Source of the DNA: JAPWJZ01 sp035626855
GTDB taxonomy: Bacteria; Pseudomonadota; Alphaproteobacteria; Micavibrionales; UBA2020
Assembly (NCBI GenBank): GCA_035626855.1
Contig: DASPMW010000209.1
Coordinates: 1-11,479, forward strand
DNA: 11,479 bases
Reading direction: 5' to 3'
The position numbers and the translations under genes were made by a program. The notes below the pieces were generated by a model. The model was not told the origin of the DNA and searched no databases. It saw only the letters and a program-made list of their open reading frames with translations. Of the stretch, positions 1-6,663 are shown piece after piece. Numbering within the stretch: position 1 is the first letter of the stretch; each line of letters begins with the position of its first letter.

Positions 1-1128
1 CGAAATGTCTCCGCCCATGATTTCGACGAGACGCTTGGAAATGGCAAGGCCGAGTCCGGTGCCGCCATATTTCCGCGTGATTGAATTATCGGCCTGCACG
101 AATTTCTGGAAGATCGTTTTGATCTGGTCGGCAGTCACCCCGATGCCGGTGTCGCTCACCGAGAAGACGATGGAATGGAGGCCGCGTTTCCCGGGCGCAT
201 CATCGGCGGTAATCGTGATCGTGCCCTTTTCCGTGAACTTGACGGCGTTGCTGCAAAGATTAGTGAAGACCTGTCGCAGCCGCGTCGGGTCGCCCAGGAA
301 TACCGCTGCCGGGTCAAGATTGCCGCCCACCACGACCGCGAGGTCCTTGAGCCGCGCCTGCACTGCGATCATGCTTGTCACATCCTGCACGAGGCGGTGC
401 AGGTTAAACGGAATGCGCTCCAGCTCGACCGAGCTCGCCTCGATCTTCGAGATATCCAAAAGGTCGTTGATCAATGATAACAGCGATTCCGCGCTTGTCT
501 GCAGGGTCGTGATGTACTGCTCCTGCTTCGCGGTAAGCGGGCGCGACAGGGCGAGGATTTGCGACAACCCGTAAATCGCGTTCATCGGCGTGCGGATTTC
601 ATGGCTCATATTGGCGAGAAATTCCGACTTGGCGCGGTTGGCTTCCTCCGCGCGGTCGCGCTCCCGCCGCAGTTCGTCCGCCTGCCTGTCGCGGTCGGCA
701 AGGTAATCGCGCACCTCGTACTGGCGCGCGCGGTCGCGCAGGGCCGAGCGTATCGCGCTCAGCAGTTCCACCACCTGAACCGGCCTGCGGATCAGCGTCA
801 TGTGCTGGAGGCCCTCGATGCGCTTGCGTGCTTCCACTGTGGGTTCCCGCGCGGCGGTCAGCAGCAGAAGCGGGAAATCCGACCAGTTGGGTTGTTGCGC
901 CAGCAGTCGCGCGAGCTGGTGCTCCCGATCGGCGAAAAGGTATTCCTCGGTGATGATCGCCGCGCCCGCGCCCCGCGCGATCTCCGCGCAGACTTCCGGT
1001 ATGGAAGCGCAGACATGGCAGGCGATTGCATTGTCGCGCAGCACGGAGGCGGTGATCTGCGCGTCCTTGGCTGTCGACGCAAGGATCAGGACGCGAAGAT
1101 CATTTTCGGGCGGCGCTGAGGTATTCAT
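1..1128 (-). CDS. Sensor histidine kinase with N-terminal pseudo-receiver domain (partial, runs off left edge)
   Basis: The frame is open from an ATG at 1128 to the window edge, giving 376 visible residues. Residues about 10-130 look like a response-regulator fold, but the beta-1 acidic pair is missing (ILAST), the phospho-acceptor position reads ITEEY with no Asp, and the conserved Lys is Arg (RRP), so it should not be phosphorylatable. A charged helix (about 138-170) leads to the dimerisation box SHEIRTPMNAI with His176. The ATPase domain shows an N box (NLCSNAVKF, about 290-298), G1 (DTGIG, 326-330), an F box (FQKF) and G2 (GGTGLGLAI, from 355). The C-terminus is outside the window, so a further receiver cannot be excluded. 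It begins 16 nt after the KaiC-like gene with only a weak ribosome site, so it is probably co-transcribed and takes input from that ATPase. The kinase call is certain; the KaiC link is inferred from gene order. Confidence 0.93.
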   Translation of the reverse strand, partial: MNTSAPPENDLRVLILASTAKDAQITASVLRDNAIACHVCASIPEVCAEIARGAGAAIITEEYLFADREHQLARLLAQQPNWSDFPLLLLTAAREPTVEARKRIEGLQHMTLIRRPVQVVELLSAIRSALRDRARQYEVRDYLADRDRQADELRRERDRAEEANRAKSEFLANMSHEIRTPMNAIYGLSQILALSRPLTAKQEQYITTLQTSAESLLSLINDLLDISKIEASSVELERIPFNLHRLVQDVTSMIAVQARLKDLAVVVGGNLDPAAVFLGDPTRLRQVFTNLCSNAVKFTEKGTITITADDAPGKRGLHSIVFSVSDTGIGVTADQIKTIFQKFVQADNSITRKYGGTGLGLAISKRLVEIMGGDIS

Positions 1129-1144
1129 AAGGGGCGCCGCCGTC

Positions 1145-2626
1145 CTAATTTTGTTTTACGGGGGTGCCCGTCAGGACGCCATGGTAGTTGGAGAGGGGCT
1201 CGCCGACCGTGATGCCATTCGGGCCGATCTTGAATTCACGGATGGTTTTCTCGTGGCTGCCGCTGCGTTTCTTCAGGACGGAAATCGCCTGCCGGACATG
1301 TCCATCCACCTCGAAATAACGGAACAGTATCACGGAATCGGCGAGATAGCTGGTATCGAGCGGCGTCTGCATCGAATGGCCGAGCAGCCCGTGCTGCGCG
1401 ACGACCAGGAACGTCACCACCCCGTGATGCCCGAGATAGGTGAGAAGCTCGTGCATCTGGGATAGCAGGAAACGCTCCTCGGGCATTGCGTTCAGGTAGC
1501 CGTTCAGGCTGTCGATGACAACCACCTTCGCCGCGACGCCGCCGTTTTCACCGCCGACGGTGTCACGCACGCAATGCGCGAATTCCCCGGGCGACATTTC
1601 CGTCGGGTCAATGGGCTGGCAGTGGATGAGACCCGCATCGATATATTTCTTGAGCGGCATGCCGATGCCCTCGGCCCGGTGAAGCATGGTGCTGATGCTT
1701 TCATCGAACGTAAATATCACGGCATGTTTGCCCTGCGCGGCCGCGTTGACGGCATATTGCAGGCCCAGCGTCGATTTGCCGACGCCGGCGGGTCCGAGCA
1801 GCAAAACGCTGGTTCCTTCCTCGACGCCGCCGCCGACGAGCTTGTCGATTTCTGGAATGCCGCTGCCGACCTGGCTTTTTTCTTGCTCACGCAGATGTTC
1901 CGCCGGGACGAGGCGGGGGAACAGGTACACCCCGCCGGTCAGGATCGAGAAATCGTGGAAGCCGCCGCGATATTTCCTTCCGCGGAATTTCTTGACGCGC
2001 AGGCGGCGGCGGTCCGCGCCATATTCGGGGGACAGCTGCTCGAGATCGATGACGCCGTGCACAATGCTTTCGAGCTGGAACGTCTCCGCGCCGGTCGCGG
2101 TTTTATCGTCGAGGAAAAGCACCGTGCAGTCGCGCGCGCCGAAGAATTTCTTGAGCGCGAGGATCTGGCGGCGGAAGCGCAAGGGGCTCTGCGCCAGCAG
2201 CTTCAGCTCAGACAGGGAATCCAGCACGACACGGCGCGGCTTCAGCCGCCCGACCTCGCCGATAATCGTCTCAGTCGTGACGCCCAATTCGACCTCGGCC
2301 GGCTGGTACATCGTGTACTGATTTTCCGCCTGAAGGGCTTCCTCGGTGGTCAGCAGTTCGCAGATATTGATGTTGTCGAGCGACCAGTTATGCGACGCGG
2401 CGACGGCCTTCAATTCGGTCTCGCTCTCCGAAAGGGTCAGGTAGAGCACCGTTTCGCCTTTCTCGGCGCCCGCGATCAGGAATTGCAGGGCGAGGGTGGT
2501 TTTGCCGGCGCCGGGCGAACCCTGCAAAAGGTAGACACGGTCATGGGTGAGCCCGCCGCCCAGAATATCGTCGAGTTCCGCGTTTCCGGTGTTAACGGTC
2601 GTCTTGTCGTCAGCCTGCTTCTTCAT
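1145..2626 (-). CDS. KaiC-like double-domain RecA-fold ATPase
   Basis: A 493-residue protein with two tandem KaiC/RecA-type domains, close to the length of cyanobacterial KaiC (519). Domain 1 has Walker A GSPGAGKT (36-43) and Walker B RVVLDS (132-137). Domain 2 has Walker A GPAGVGKST (278-286) and Walker B VVVIDS (about 368-373). The CI catalytic Glu pair of KaiC (EE) aligns with Ser-Glu (TLSES, 64-68), while CII keeps Asp-Glu (FTFDES). The KaiC autophosphorylation pair Ser431-Thr432 aligns with Ser426-Tyr427 (TSYLAD). The C-terminal tail that binds KaiA is short, and neither kaiA nor kaiB is in the window. In cyanobacteria KaiC is the clock phosphoprotein; in other bacteria such homologues sit next to histidine kinases and their roles vary, including stress responses. 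Here the kinase gene follows after 16 nt. The start at 2626 has no strong Shine-Dalgarno. Family assignment is firm; clock function is not implied. Confidence 0.93.
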   Translation of the reverse strand: MKKQADDKTTVNTGNAELDDILGGGLTHDRVYLLQGSPGAGKTTLALQFLIAGAEKGETVLYLTLSESETELKAVAASHNWSLDNINICELLTTEEALQAENQYTMYQPAEVELGVTTETIIGEVGRLKPRRVVLDSLSELKLLAQSPLRFRRQILALKKFFGARDCTVLFLDDKTATGAETFQLESIVHGVIDLEQLSPEYGADRRRLRVKKFRGRKYRGGFHDFSILTGGVYLFPRLVPAEHLREQEKSQVGSGIPEIDKLVGGGVEEGTSVLLLGPAGVGKSTLGLQYAVNAAAQGKHAVIFTFDESISTMLHRAEGIGMPLKKYIDAGLIHCQPIDPTEMSPGEFAHCVRDTVGGENGGVAAKVVVIDSLNGYLNAMPEERFLLSQMHELLTYLGHHGVVTFLVVAQHGLLGHSMQTPLDTSYLADSVILFRYFEVDGHVRQAISVLKKRSGSHEKTIREFKIGPNGITVGEPLSNYHGVLTGTPVKQN

Positions 2627-2716
2627 GATCTAAGCCCTGGTGTAGTTCGTGCCTCGGCGGTCCTTGACATTCCCTTTTCAACAGCCCGCTGTCGTATTTT
2701 GTAGCCAGTATTTTTG

Positions 2717-2745
2717 TTTATCGAGTGAAATATTTCAGGGAACAA
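2717..2745 (-). promoter_or_regulatory. Candidate promoter and dyad upstream of the KaiC-like gene
   Basis: The 133-nt gap between hemB and the KaiC-like gene is AT-rich compared with its surroundings. On the minus strand a TTGTTC (2745-2740), a 17-nt spacer and GATAAA (2722-2717) make a modest sigma-70-like match. The spacer contains the perfect 12-bp palindrome TGAAATATTTCA (2726-2737), a plausible operator. Initiation near 2710 would give a leader of about 84 nt. A weak inverted repeat GGGAA/TTCCC (2738-2742 and 2754-2758, 11-nt loop) lies directly after the hemB stop, but has no T tract and is not a convincing terminator. Confidence 0.3.
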
Positions 2746-2759
2746 TTTTAATTTTCCCG

Positions 2760-3809
2760 TTATCGCCCCAGCAGCCGCGCAATGTCCCGCGCCGCGTAGG
2801 TCAAAACCCCGTCCGCGCCGGCCCGCTTGAAGCAGACCATCATTTCCATGACCGCTTTGTCGTAGTCCAGCCAACCGTTCTGGGCGGCGGCCTTGAGCAT
2901 CGCGTATTCGCCCGAGACGTTATACGCGAAGGTCGGCATGCGGAACTGGTCCTTCACGCGGCGGATGACGTCCAGATAGGGCAGGCCGGGCTTGACCATG
3001 ACCATATCCGCCCCCTCGTCGATATCGAGGGAGGTTTCGAGGATGGCTTCCTCTCCGTTCGCGGGGTCCATCTGGTAGGTCTTCTTGTCGCCCTTTAGAT
3101 AGCCGCCGGAATTGACTGCATCGCGGAACGGCCCGTAAAAGGCTGAGGCATATTTGGCGGCGTAGGAAAGGATCGAGGTATTGGTAAAGCCGTGCTCGTC
3201 CAAAACATCGCGGATCGCGCCGACGCGGCCATCCATCATGTCGGAGGGGGCGACGATATCGACGCCCGCTTCCGCCTGCACCAGCGCCTGGCGGCACAGC
3301 ACTTCCACCGTTTCATCGTTCGCCACATAGCCGTCGCCATCCAGCAGCCCGTCATGGCCGTGGCTGGTATAGGGATCGAGCGCGACGTCGCAGATAATGC
3401 CGATATCGGGGATCTCGCTTTTGATCGCGCGGATGGTGCGGCAGATCAGGTTGTTTGGCTCCCAGGCCTCGTGGCCGTCGGGCGATTTTTTCGACGCGTC
3501 CACGACGGGGAACAGGGCGATCGCGGGGATGCCCATGGTCGCGGCGGCCTCCACCTCGCGCAGCAGCACATCCAGCGACCAGCGGGTGACGCCCGGCATC
3601 GACTTGATCGGGTCTTCCACCTTCTGGCCCTCCATCACGAAGACAGGCCAGATCAGGTCGCTCACGGTGACAGTGTTTTCGGCGACGAGCTTGCGCGTCC
3701 ATTCATGGCGGCGATTGCGGCGCGGGCGTGCGCGGCCCGGGTCATGCAGCGGCGGGCTATCGGGCTCGCGGCGCGGGGAGGGTTTTTTGAATGACCGGAT
3801 GTTTTTCAT
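2760..3809 (-). CDS. hemB: Delta-aminolevulinic acid dehydratase (porphobilinogen synthase)
   Basis: HemB condenses two 5-aminolevulinate molecules into porphobilinogen in the cytosol, the second committed step of haem and other tetrapyrrole synthesis. The 349-residue product carries the Schiff-base lysine Lys219 in SYAAKYAS and the second active-site lysine Lys273 in MVMVKPG. The metal-site stretch DVALDPYTSHGHDG (141-154) has Ala143, Asp145 and Asp153 where zinc enzymes have three cysteines, so this is the magnesium-type, zinc-independent form known from Bradyrhizobium and Pseudomonas. The N-terminus is somewhat long and rich in Arg and Pro (residues about 4-38). No later in-frame ATG precedes the conserved RPRRNRR segment, so the start at 3809 stands; an AGGA lies 10 nt upstream. 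It sits 74 nt after the ankyrin gene and 133 nt before the KaiC-like gene, and probably has its own promoter. Confidence 0.97.
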   Translation of the reverse strand: MKNIRSFKKPSPRREPDSPPLHDPGRARPRRNRRHEWTRKLVAENTVTVSDLIWPVFVMEGQKVEDPIKSMPGVTRWSLDVLLREVEAAATMGIPAIALFPVVDASKKSPDGHEAWEPNNLICRTIRAIKSEIPDIGIICDVALDPYTSHGHDGLLDGDGYVANDETVEVLCRQALVQAEAGVDIVAPSDMMDGRVGAIRDVLDEHGFTNTSILSYAAKYASAFYGPFRDAVNSGGYLKGDKKTYQMDPANGEEAILETSLDIDEGADMVMVKPGLPYLDVIRRVKDQFRMPTFAYNVSGEYAMLKAAAQNGWLDYDKAVMEMMVCFKRAGADGVLTYAARDIARLLGR

Positions 3810-3813
3810 AATT

Positions 3814-3832
3814 CCATAATCCTTTGTTATGG
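3814..3832 (-). promoter_or_regulatory. Perfect inverted repeat in the hemB leader
   Basis: CCATAA (3814-3819) and TTATGG (3827-3832) are exact reverse complements separated by 7 nt, starting 4 nt before the hemB ATG. The AGGA that could serve as the hemB ribosome site falls in the loop and the first base of the stem. It may be a protein-binding dyad near the transcription start, or a small hairpin presenting the ribosome site. A 6-bp dyad can occur by chance, so the functional reading is tentative. Confidence 0.35.
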
Positions 3833-3834
3833 AG

Positions 3835-3864
3835 TTTATACATCAGAATCCGGGCAGCGGGGAA
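3835..3864 (-). promoter_or_regulatory. Candidate hemB promoter
   Basis: On the minus strand TATAAA (3840-3835), a good -10 match, follows TTCCCC (3864-3859), a poor -35 match, with an 18-nt spacer. Initiation would be near 3828, inside the CCATAA/TTATGG dyad. The call rests mainly on the -10 element and on the change of functional theme between the ankyrin gene and hemB. Confidence 0.28.
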
Positions 3865-3883
3865 GAACAGTTTCGCCGGAGGC

Positions 3884-4699
3884 TCAGGGGCGCAGGGCTG
3901 TTTTGTGGGCGTGAACGGATGCCCCATTTTGCGTTGCATTTGCGCCGTCGTTGGCGGCCGCGAATTTCTCCGCCAGTCCCTTGATCAGCCGCGCGCGTTC
4001 CTGTGGCGGGGCGCTTTCGATGATGGCGGCAAGCGCGTTCAGCCGCTCGTCGGACTTCGCGTCGGGCAGGCCTTCCGGTTTTTTCGTGCGGGCCGCTTTG
4101 ATGAGGCGGATCGCCTCCTTGTTGTTTTCCTTTTCGGCCGCGAACAGCGCGGGTTCATAGCCTTTCGCGCCGGCATCCAGCAGTTGTGCCACGAGCGGCA
4201 GGTATTTCTTTTCCTTCGCCGCAATCGCCAGCGCGGCATCAAGGTTCGGCTGCGCGACGCCCGCCTCGATCAGGATTTTCAGGGATTCCGGCTGGCCGTT
4301 CAGCGCCGCGAATTCCGCGAGCGACTGGCGCCGCACCGTGCCGTTCGTCGTATGCGTCGCAACGAAATCCCTGTCTGCGCCGCGTGACAGAAGGGCGGAA
4401 AGCGCCCCCGTATTGTTTTGCTCGAGCGCGAGCATGGCGAGAGAAATCTTGTGCTCAAAGTGATAAATGCCGGCATTGCCGCGATGATGCCAGGCGCTCT
4501 CGAGCGGCTGGTTGATATCGGCGCCTGCGTCGATTGCGGCCAGCGCCGTCTTCCAGTAACCGCTTTCGGCCGCGGCGCGGGCGCGCTGGTTGAGCCTTTC
4601 TTTAGACGGCGTGCCAAGTTCCGCGTCCCGCTCCTGATGCGCCGCAAGGCGCTTTTCGTCGTTCCTGTCATGCCAGTTATGGATGAATTTTTTCAGCAT
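3884..4699 (-). CDS. Ankyrin-repeat protein
   Basis: A 271-residue soluble protein with degenerate ankyrin repeats. Helix pairs with the usual 'A-L-x-x-G-A-D' endings are visible at about 36-63 (ending AIDAGADIN), 85-112 (ending LLSRGADRD), 125-150 (QSLAEFAALNGQ, ending LIEAGV), 153-180 (ending LLDAGAKG) and a partial unit near 182-202. Ankyrin repeats mediate protein binding; no catalytic domain is seen, and the Asn/Ala-rich tail (about 246-271) looks disordered. The frame also opens at an ATG at 4714. I prefer 4699 because GGAG lies 5 nt before it, while the upstream ATG has no ribosome site and would leave only a few bases of leader from the promoter below. There is no signal peptide, so it is probably cytoplasmic. 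Partner and role are unknown. Confidence 0.85.
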   Translation of the reverse strand: MLKKFIHNWHDRNDEKRLAAHQERDAELGTPSKERLNQRARAAAESGYWKTALAAIDAGADINQPLESAWHHRGNAGIYHFEHKISLAMLALEQNNTGALSALLSRGADRDFVATHTTNGTVRRQSLAEFAALNGQPESLKILIEAGVAQPNLDAALAIAAKEKKYLPLVAQLLDAGAKGYEPALFAAEKENNKEAIRLIKAARTKKPEGLPDAKSDERLNALAAIIESAPPQERARLIKGLAEKFAAANDGANATQNGASVHAHKTALRP

Positions 4700-4704
4700 G
4701 GCTG

Positions 4705-4708
4705 CTCC
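4705..4708 (-). promoter_or_regulatory. Ribosome-binding site deciding the ankyrin gene start
   Basis: GGAG on the minus strand, 5 nt before the ATG at 4699. It lies inside the longer reading frame that begins at 4714 and favours the shorter start. Confidence 0.6.
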
Positions 4709-4727
4709 GGTCAATGGGTCGGAAAGC

Positions 4728-4756
4728 AGTCTAGAGCGCGGCTGAACTTATGTCAA
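4728..4756 (-). promoter_or_regulatory. Sigma-70-type promoter of the ankyrin gene
   Basis: On the minus strand a perfect TTGACA (4756-4751) is followed by a 17-nt spacer and TAGACT (4733-4728). The stop codon of the upstream small membrane protein gene lies within the spacer. Initiation near 4721 leaves about a 22-nt leader to the ATG at 4699. This is one of the two best promoter matches in the window and implies the ankyrin gene is not only read through from the cluster upstream. Confidence 0.62.
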
Positions 4757-5137
4757 TTTATCAGGCGGAGTCTGAGGATTTTCAGCCGCTTGCTGGCGCT
4801 CGGCCAGCTTGGTTTTCGCCGCTTTGTAGCCCGCCTTGCCGGCCTCGATCCCGGCATCGAGGATCATCTCCTGGATCATGTCCATTACGATCAGTTGTGC
4901 CGCAATGAAACCAACGGCACCGCCCGCCACGATGCCCAGCAGCGTGCAGGCCCACCGCAGCCAGGAGGCAAGATCGAAATGATCGGCACCCCACCAGCCG
5001 CTGATGCCGCCGCCGACAAGCCCGAGCAAAGTTGCTATCGCGTAAATGACGAAAGCCTTGAACGCGAACCCCGCGCCGCGCTTGCCGTAGAGTTGCGCCT
5101 GTTCGCGGAGCTGTGCCTTGTCGAGTTTTATCTTCAT
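4748..5137 (-). CDS. Small two-helix inner-membrane protein
   Basis: A 129-residue protein I do not recognise as a named family. A basic, charged N-terminus (about 1-22) leads to two glycine-rich hydrophobic segments (about 24-48 and 60-87, the second including TLLGIVAGGAVGFIAAQLIV). A charged, probably helical cytoplasmic tail follows (about 93-129, GKAGYKAAKTKLAERQQ). Without a cleavable signal, a hairpin with both ends in the cytoplasm is likely. Its ATG overlaps the stop of the VOC gene by 4 nt (ATGA), so the two are translationally coupled and presumably work in the same process as the DUF805-Sel1 protein two genes upstream. Function unknown. Confidence 0.82.
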   Translation of the reverse strand: MKIKLDKAQLREQAQLYGKRGAGFAFKAFVIYAIATLLGLVGGGISGWWGADHFDLASWLRWACTLLGIVAGGAVGFIAAQLIVMDMIQEMILDAGIEAGKAGYKAAKTKLAERQQAAENPQTPPDKLT

Positions 5138-5499
5138 GCCATTTGCCTCACATGCCAGCAGACGCCGGCGGGATCGGTCAGGTGGATCTCGCGGCCCCAG
5201 GGGAAGTCCTTCGGCGGATTGACGCGCACACCCGCGAATTTTACGGGCAGGTCGAGCGCAAGCAGCTGCGCGTAATAAGCCTCGAGGTCGCTGACTTCAT
5301 AGACGACCATTTGGTTTTCCGCCCATTCGCGGGAGACGTATTCCTGCAAAATGAAGAACGCGGCGCCGAACTGCAGTCCGGCATAACCCGCGCTTTCCCA
5401 TTTGGGCGTAAAGCCGAGCGCCGCGAAAAAATTCATCGCCAGCCGGAAATCGGGGCCGGAGGGAACGAAGGGGTAAAGCGCGCCGCCCGTGACTGTCAT
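5134..5499 (-). CDS. VOC (glyoxalase/bleomycin-resistance fold) family protein
   Basis: A 121-residue protein of the vicinal-oxygen-chelate fold. The visible signature is two beta-alpha-beta modules: FRLAMNFFAALGFTPKW (about 18-34) with FGAAFFILQEY, then a second module with VYEVSDLEAYYAQLLAL (about 66-82) ending in the typical GREIHLTDPAGVCWHV (102-117), where Glu104 is a likely metal ligand. The frame is open further upstream to 5577, but that stretch is Arg/Ala-rich and overlaps the preceding gene. The ATG at 5499 shares an ATGA with the stop of the DUF805-Sel1 gene, the same junction type as at its other end, so I chose it. The family includes lyases, dioxygenases and antibiotic-binding proteins; the substrate cannot be read from the sequence. 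Confidence 0.85.
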   Translation of the reverse strand: MTVTGGALYPFVPSGPDFRLAMNFFAALGFTPKWESAGYAGLQFGAAFFILQEYVSREWAENQMVVYEVSDLEAYYAQLLALDLPVKFAGVRVNPPKDFPWGREIHLTDPAGVCWHVRQMA

Positions 5500-6593
5500 G
5501 GTGCGGGCGGTTGCGGCGGGGCGGGTTGCGGCGCGGGGGCGGGCGCCGCGACCGGCGCGGTCGTTGCCGGTTTCCATTCCGCCGCGCGTTTTTCGATGTC
5601 GGCGCGTTGTTCCGGCGTCAGCTGCGCCCCGGCCGCGGCACGGTAGTCGGTCTGGCCCGGCGCATGGCCGCGCAACTGCGCGCGGCTCAGCCAGAAATAG
5701 GCGCGGCCGTGGTCGATCGCATAGCCCTTCCCCTCGAAATAGAGCAGGCCAAGATTATATTGCGCCGGCGCGTAATCCTGCAGCGCCGATTTTTCCAGCC
5801 ATTTCGCCGCGGCCGCATAATCGGGCGTCGCCGTGTTCTGGCCGCTCATGAAGGTGAAGGCGTAATCATACTGCGCCGACGCGTCCCCATTTTCCGCGCG
5901 CGTCTTCAGGTCATCGGCCGCTTTCTGCTTCAACTCTTCCGCCAGCCTGGCGGCTTCGATCGGCGCGGCCAGGGCTGCCATCTGTTTTGCGGCGCGTTCC
6001 TTCGCCATCGGCGCAATAACCGTATAAGCGTTATATCCCGCCGCGACCGCGACAAGGAACAGGGTGCCGACAACCATCAGCGCCTGCGCAGGAAAAGGCG
6101 CGACATCGCCGCGCACAGGGCCGTACTGGTTTTCGATCGGGTCGCCCGCGAAAAAGAACAGCTTGATCATATACCACAGCGCGACGATGACCCAGGCGCC
6201 GAGAGTGACCATCGCCGCGATCTTCCACGTCATCAGCATGAAAAGGACCATCAGCAGGATCACGGGAATGGGAAAATAGAACACGACACAGTGCCAGCCC
6301 GACATGCCAAGGTCATGGAACCGTTTGATCGTCGCCATGAGCAGCGAGACATAGGTGAAGATGAACCACGCTGTCGAAACAGCGCCGGCGACTTTTCCCT
6401 CGCTCACGCCTTCCGTGGGCACCACGTTAAGGTTCGCATCGAACTCCATCATGCCGTTTTGCAGCGCCCAGGTCAGGTAGAAGATACTCGCGGCGATGTT
6501 GATGAATCCATACGACCAGCCAAGCAGGTGCCAGTCGGTGCGGCGGAAGCGGCCGGCCGGGCTGAGGAGATAGCTGAGGATATAGGTCAACAT
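5496..6593 (-). CDS. DUF805 membrane protein with C-terminal Sel1-like repeats
   Basis: A 365-residue two-part protein. The N-terminal half is a DUF805-type membrane domain: GRFRRTDWHLLGW (14-26), the hallmark KRFHDLGMSGW (90-100), and NQYGP (155-159). Hydrophobic segments lie near 22-42, 71-90, 101-122 and 124-148, with a fifth at about 169-190. A charged helix follows (about 196-232). Then come Sel1/TPR-like units (ENGDASAQYDYAFTF at 234-248, AAAKWLEKSALQDYAPAQYNLG at 261-282, and a third beginning HGRAYFWLSRA at 295). Residues 342-365 are almost only Pro and Ala. Sel1 repeats usually bind proteins, so this may be a membrane-anchored scaffold. AGGG lies 7 nt before the ATG at 6593. It is the first gene of an ATGA-coupled trio with the VOC and small membrane protein genes. 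Exact role unknown. Confidence 0.88.
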   Translation of the reverse strand: MLTYILSYLLSPAGRFRRTDWHLLGWSYGFINIAASIFYLTWALQNGMMEFDANLNVVPTEGVSEGKVAGAVSTAWFIFTYVSLLMATIKRFHDLGMSGWHCVVFYFPIPVILLMVLFMLMTWKIAAMVTLGAWVIVALWYMIKLFFFAGDPIENQYGPVRGDVAPFPAQALMVVGTLFLVAVAAGYNAYTVIAPMAKERAAKQMAALAAPIEAARLAEELKQKAADDLKTRAENGDASAQYDYAFTFMSGQNTATPDYAAAAKWLEKSALQDYAPAQYNLGLLYFEGKGYAIDHGRAYFWLSRAQLRGHAPGQTDYRAAAGAQLTPEQRADIEKRAAEWKPATTAPVAAPAPAPQPAPPQPPAP

Positions 6594-6625
6594 GTCATGC
6601 CCTGCGCAAAGCGGTGAGATACGAG

Positions 6626-6655
6626 ATTATGATAGGTGGATTTGAAAGGCTTGAA
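6626..6655 (-). promoter_or_regulatory. Weak candidate promoter before the DUF805-Sel1 gene
   Basis: The 70-nt gap after the J-domain gene holds, on the minus strand, TTCAAG (6655-6650), an 18-nt spacer and CATAAT (6631-6626). The -10 is reasonable and the -35 poor. It could let the coupled trio be expressed apart from the J-domain gene. No terminator hairpin is visible in this gap, so read-through is also likely. Confidence 0.25.
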
Positions 6656-6663
6656 CAGGCAGA

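Noticed and set aside
1145..2626. Reading the KaiC-like gene as a true circadian clock component
   Set aside because: No kaiA or kaiB is present, the Ser-Thr phosphorylation pair is Ser-Tyr and the tail is short, so clock function cannot be claimed.
1574..2704. Long plus-strand open frame (376 codons) opposite the KaiC-like gene
   Set aside because: It is antisense to a gene with clear motifs, its translation is Arg/Ala/Leu-rich with no domain, and long antisense frames are common in GC-rich coding DNA.
2738..2758. Possible hemB terminator (GGGAA and TTCCC)
   Set aside because: The stem is only 5 bp with an 11-nt AT-rich loop and no T tract on the minus strand.
5500..5577. Upstream extension of the VOC protein (26 residues)
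   Set aside because: It overlaps the Pro/Ala tail of the preceding gene; the ATGA junction at 5499 matches the junction at the other end of the gene.
5511..6617. Long plus-strand open frame (368 codons) opposite the DUF805-Sel1 gene
   Set aside because: The translation is highly Arg-rich and lacks motifs, while the minus strand shows membrane helices and Sel1 repeats.
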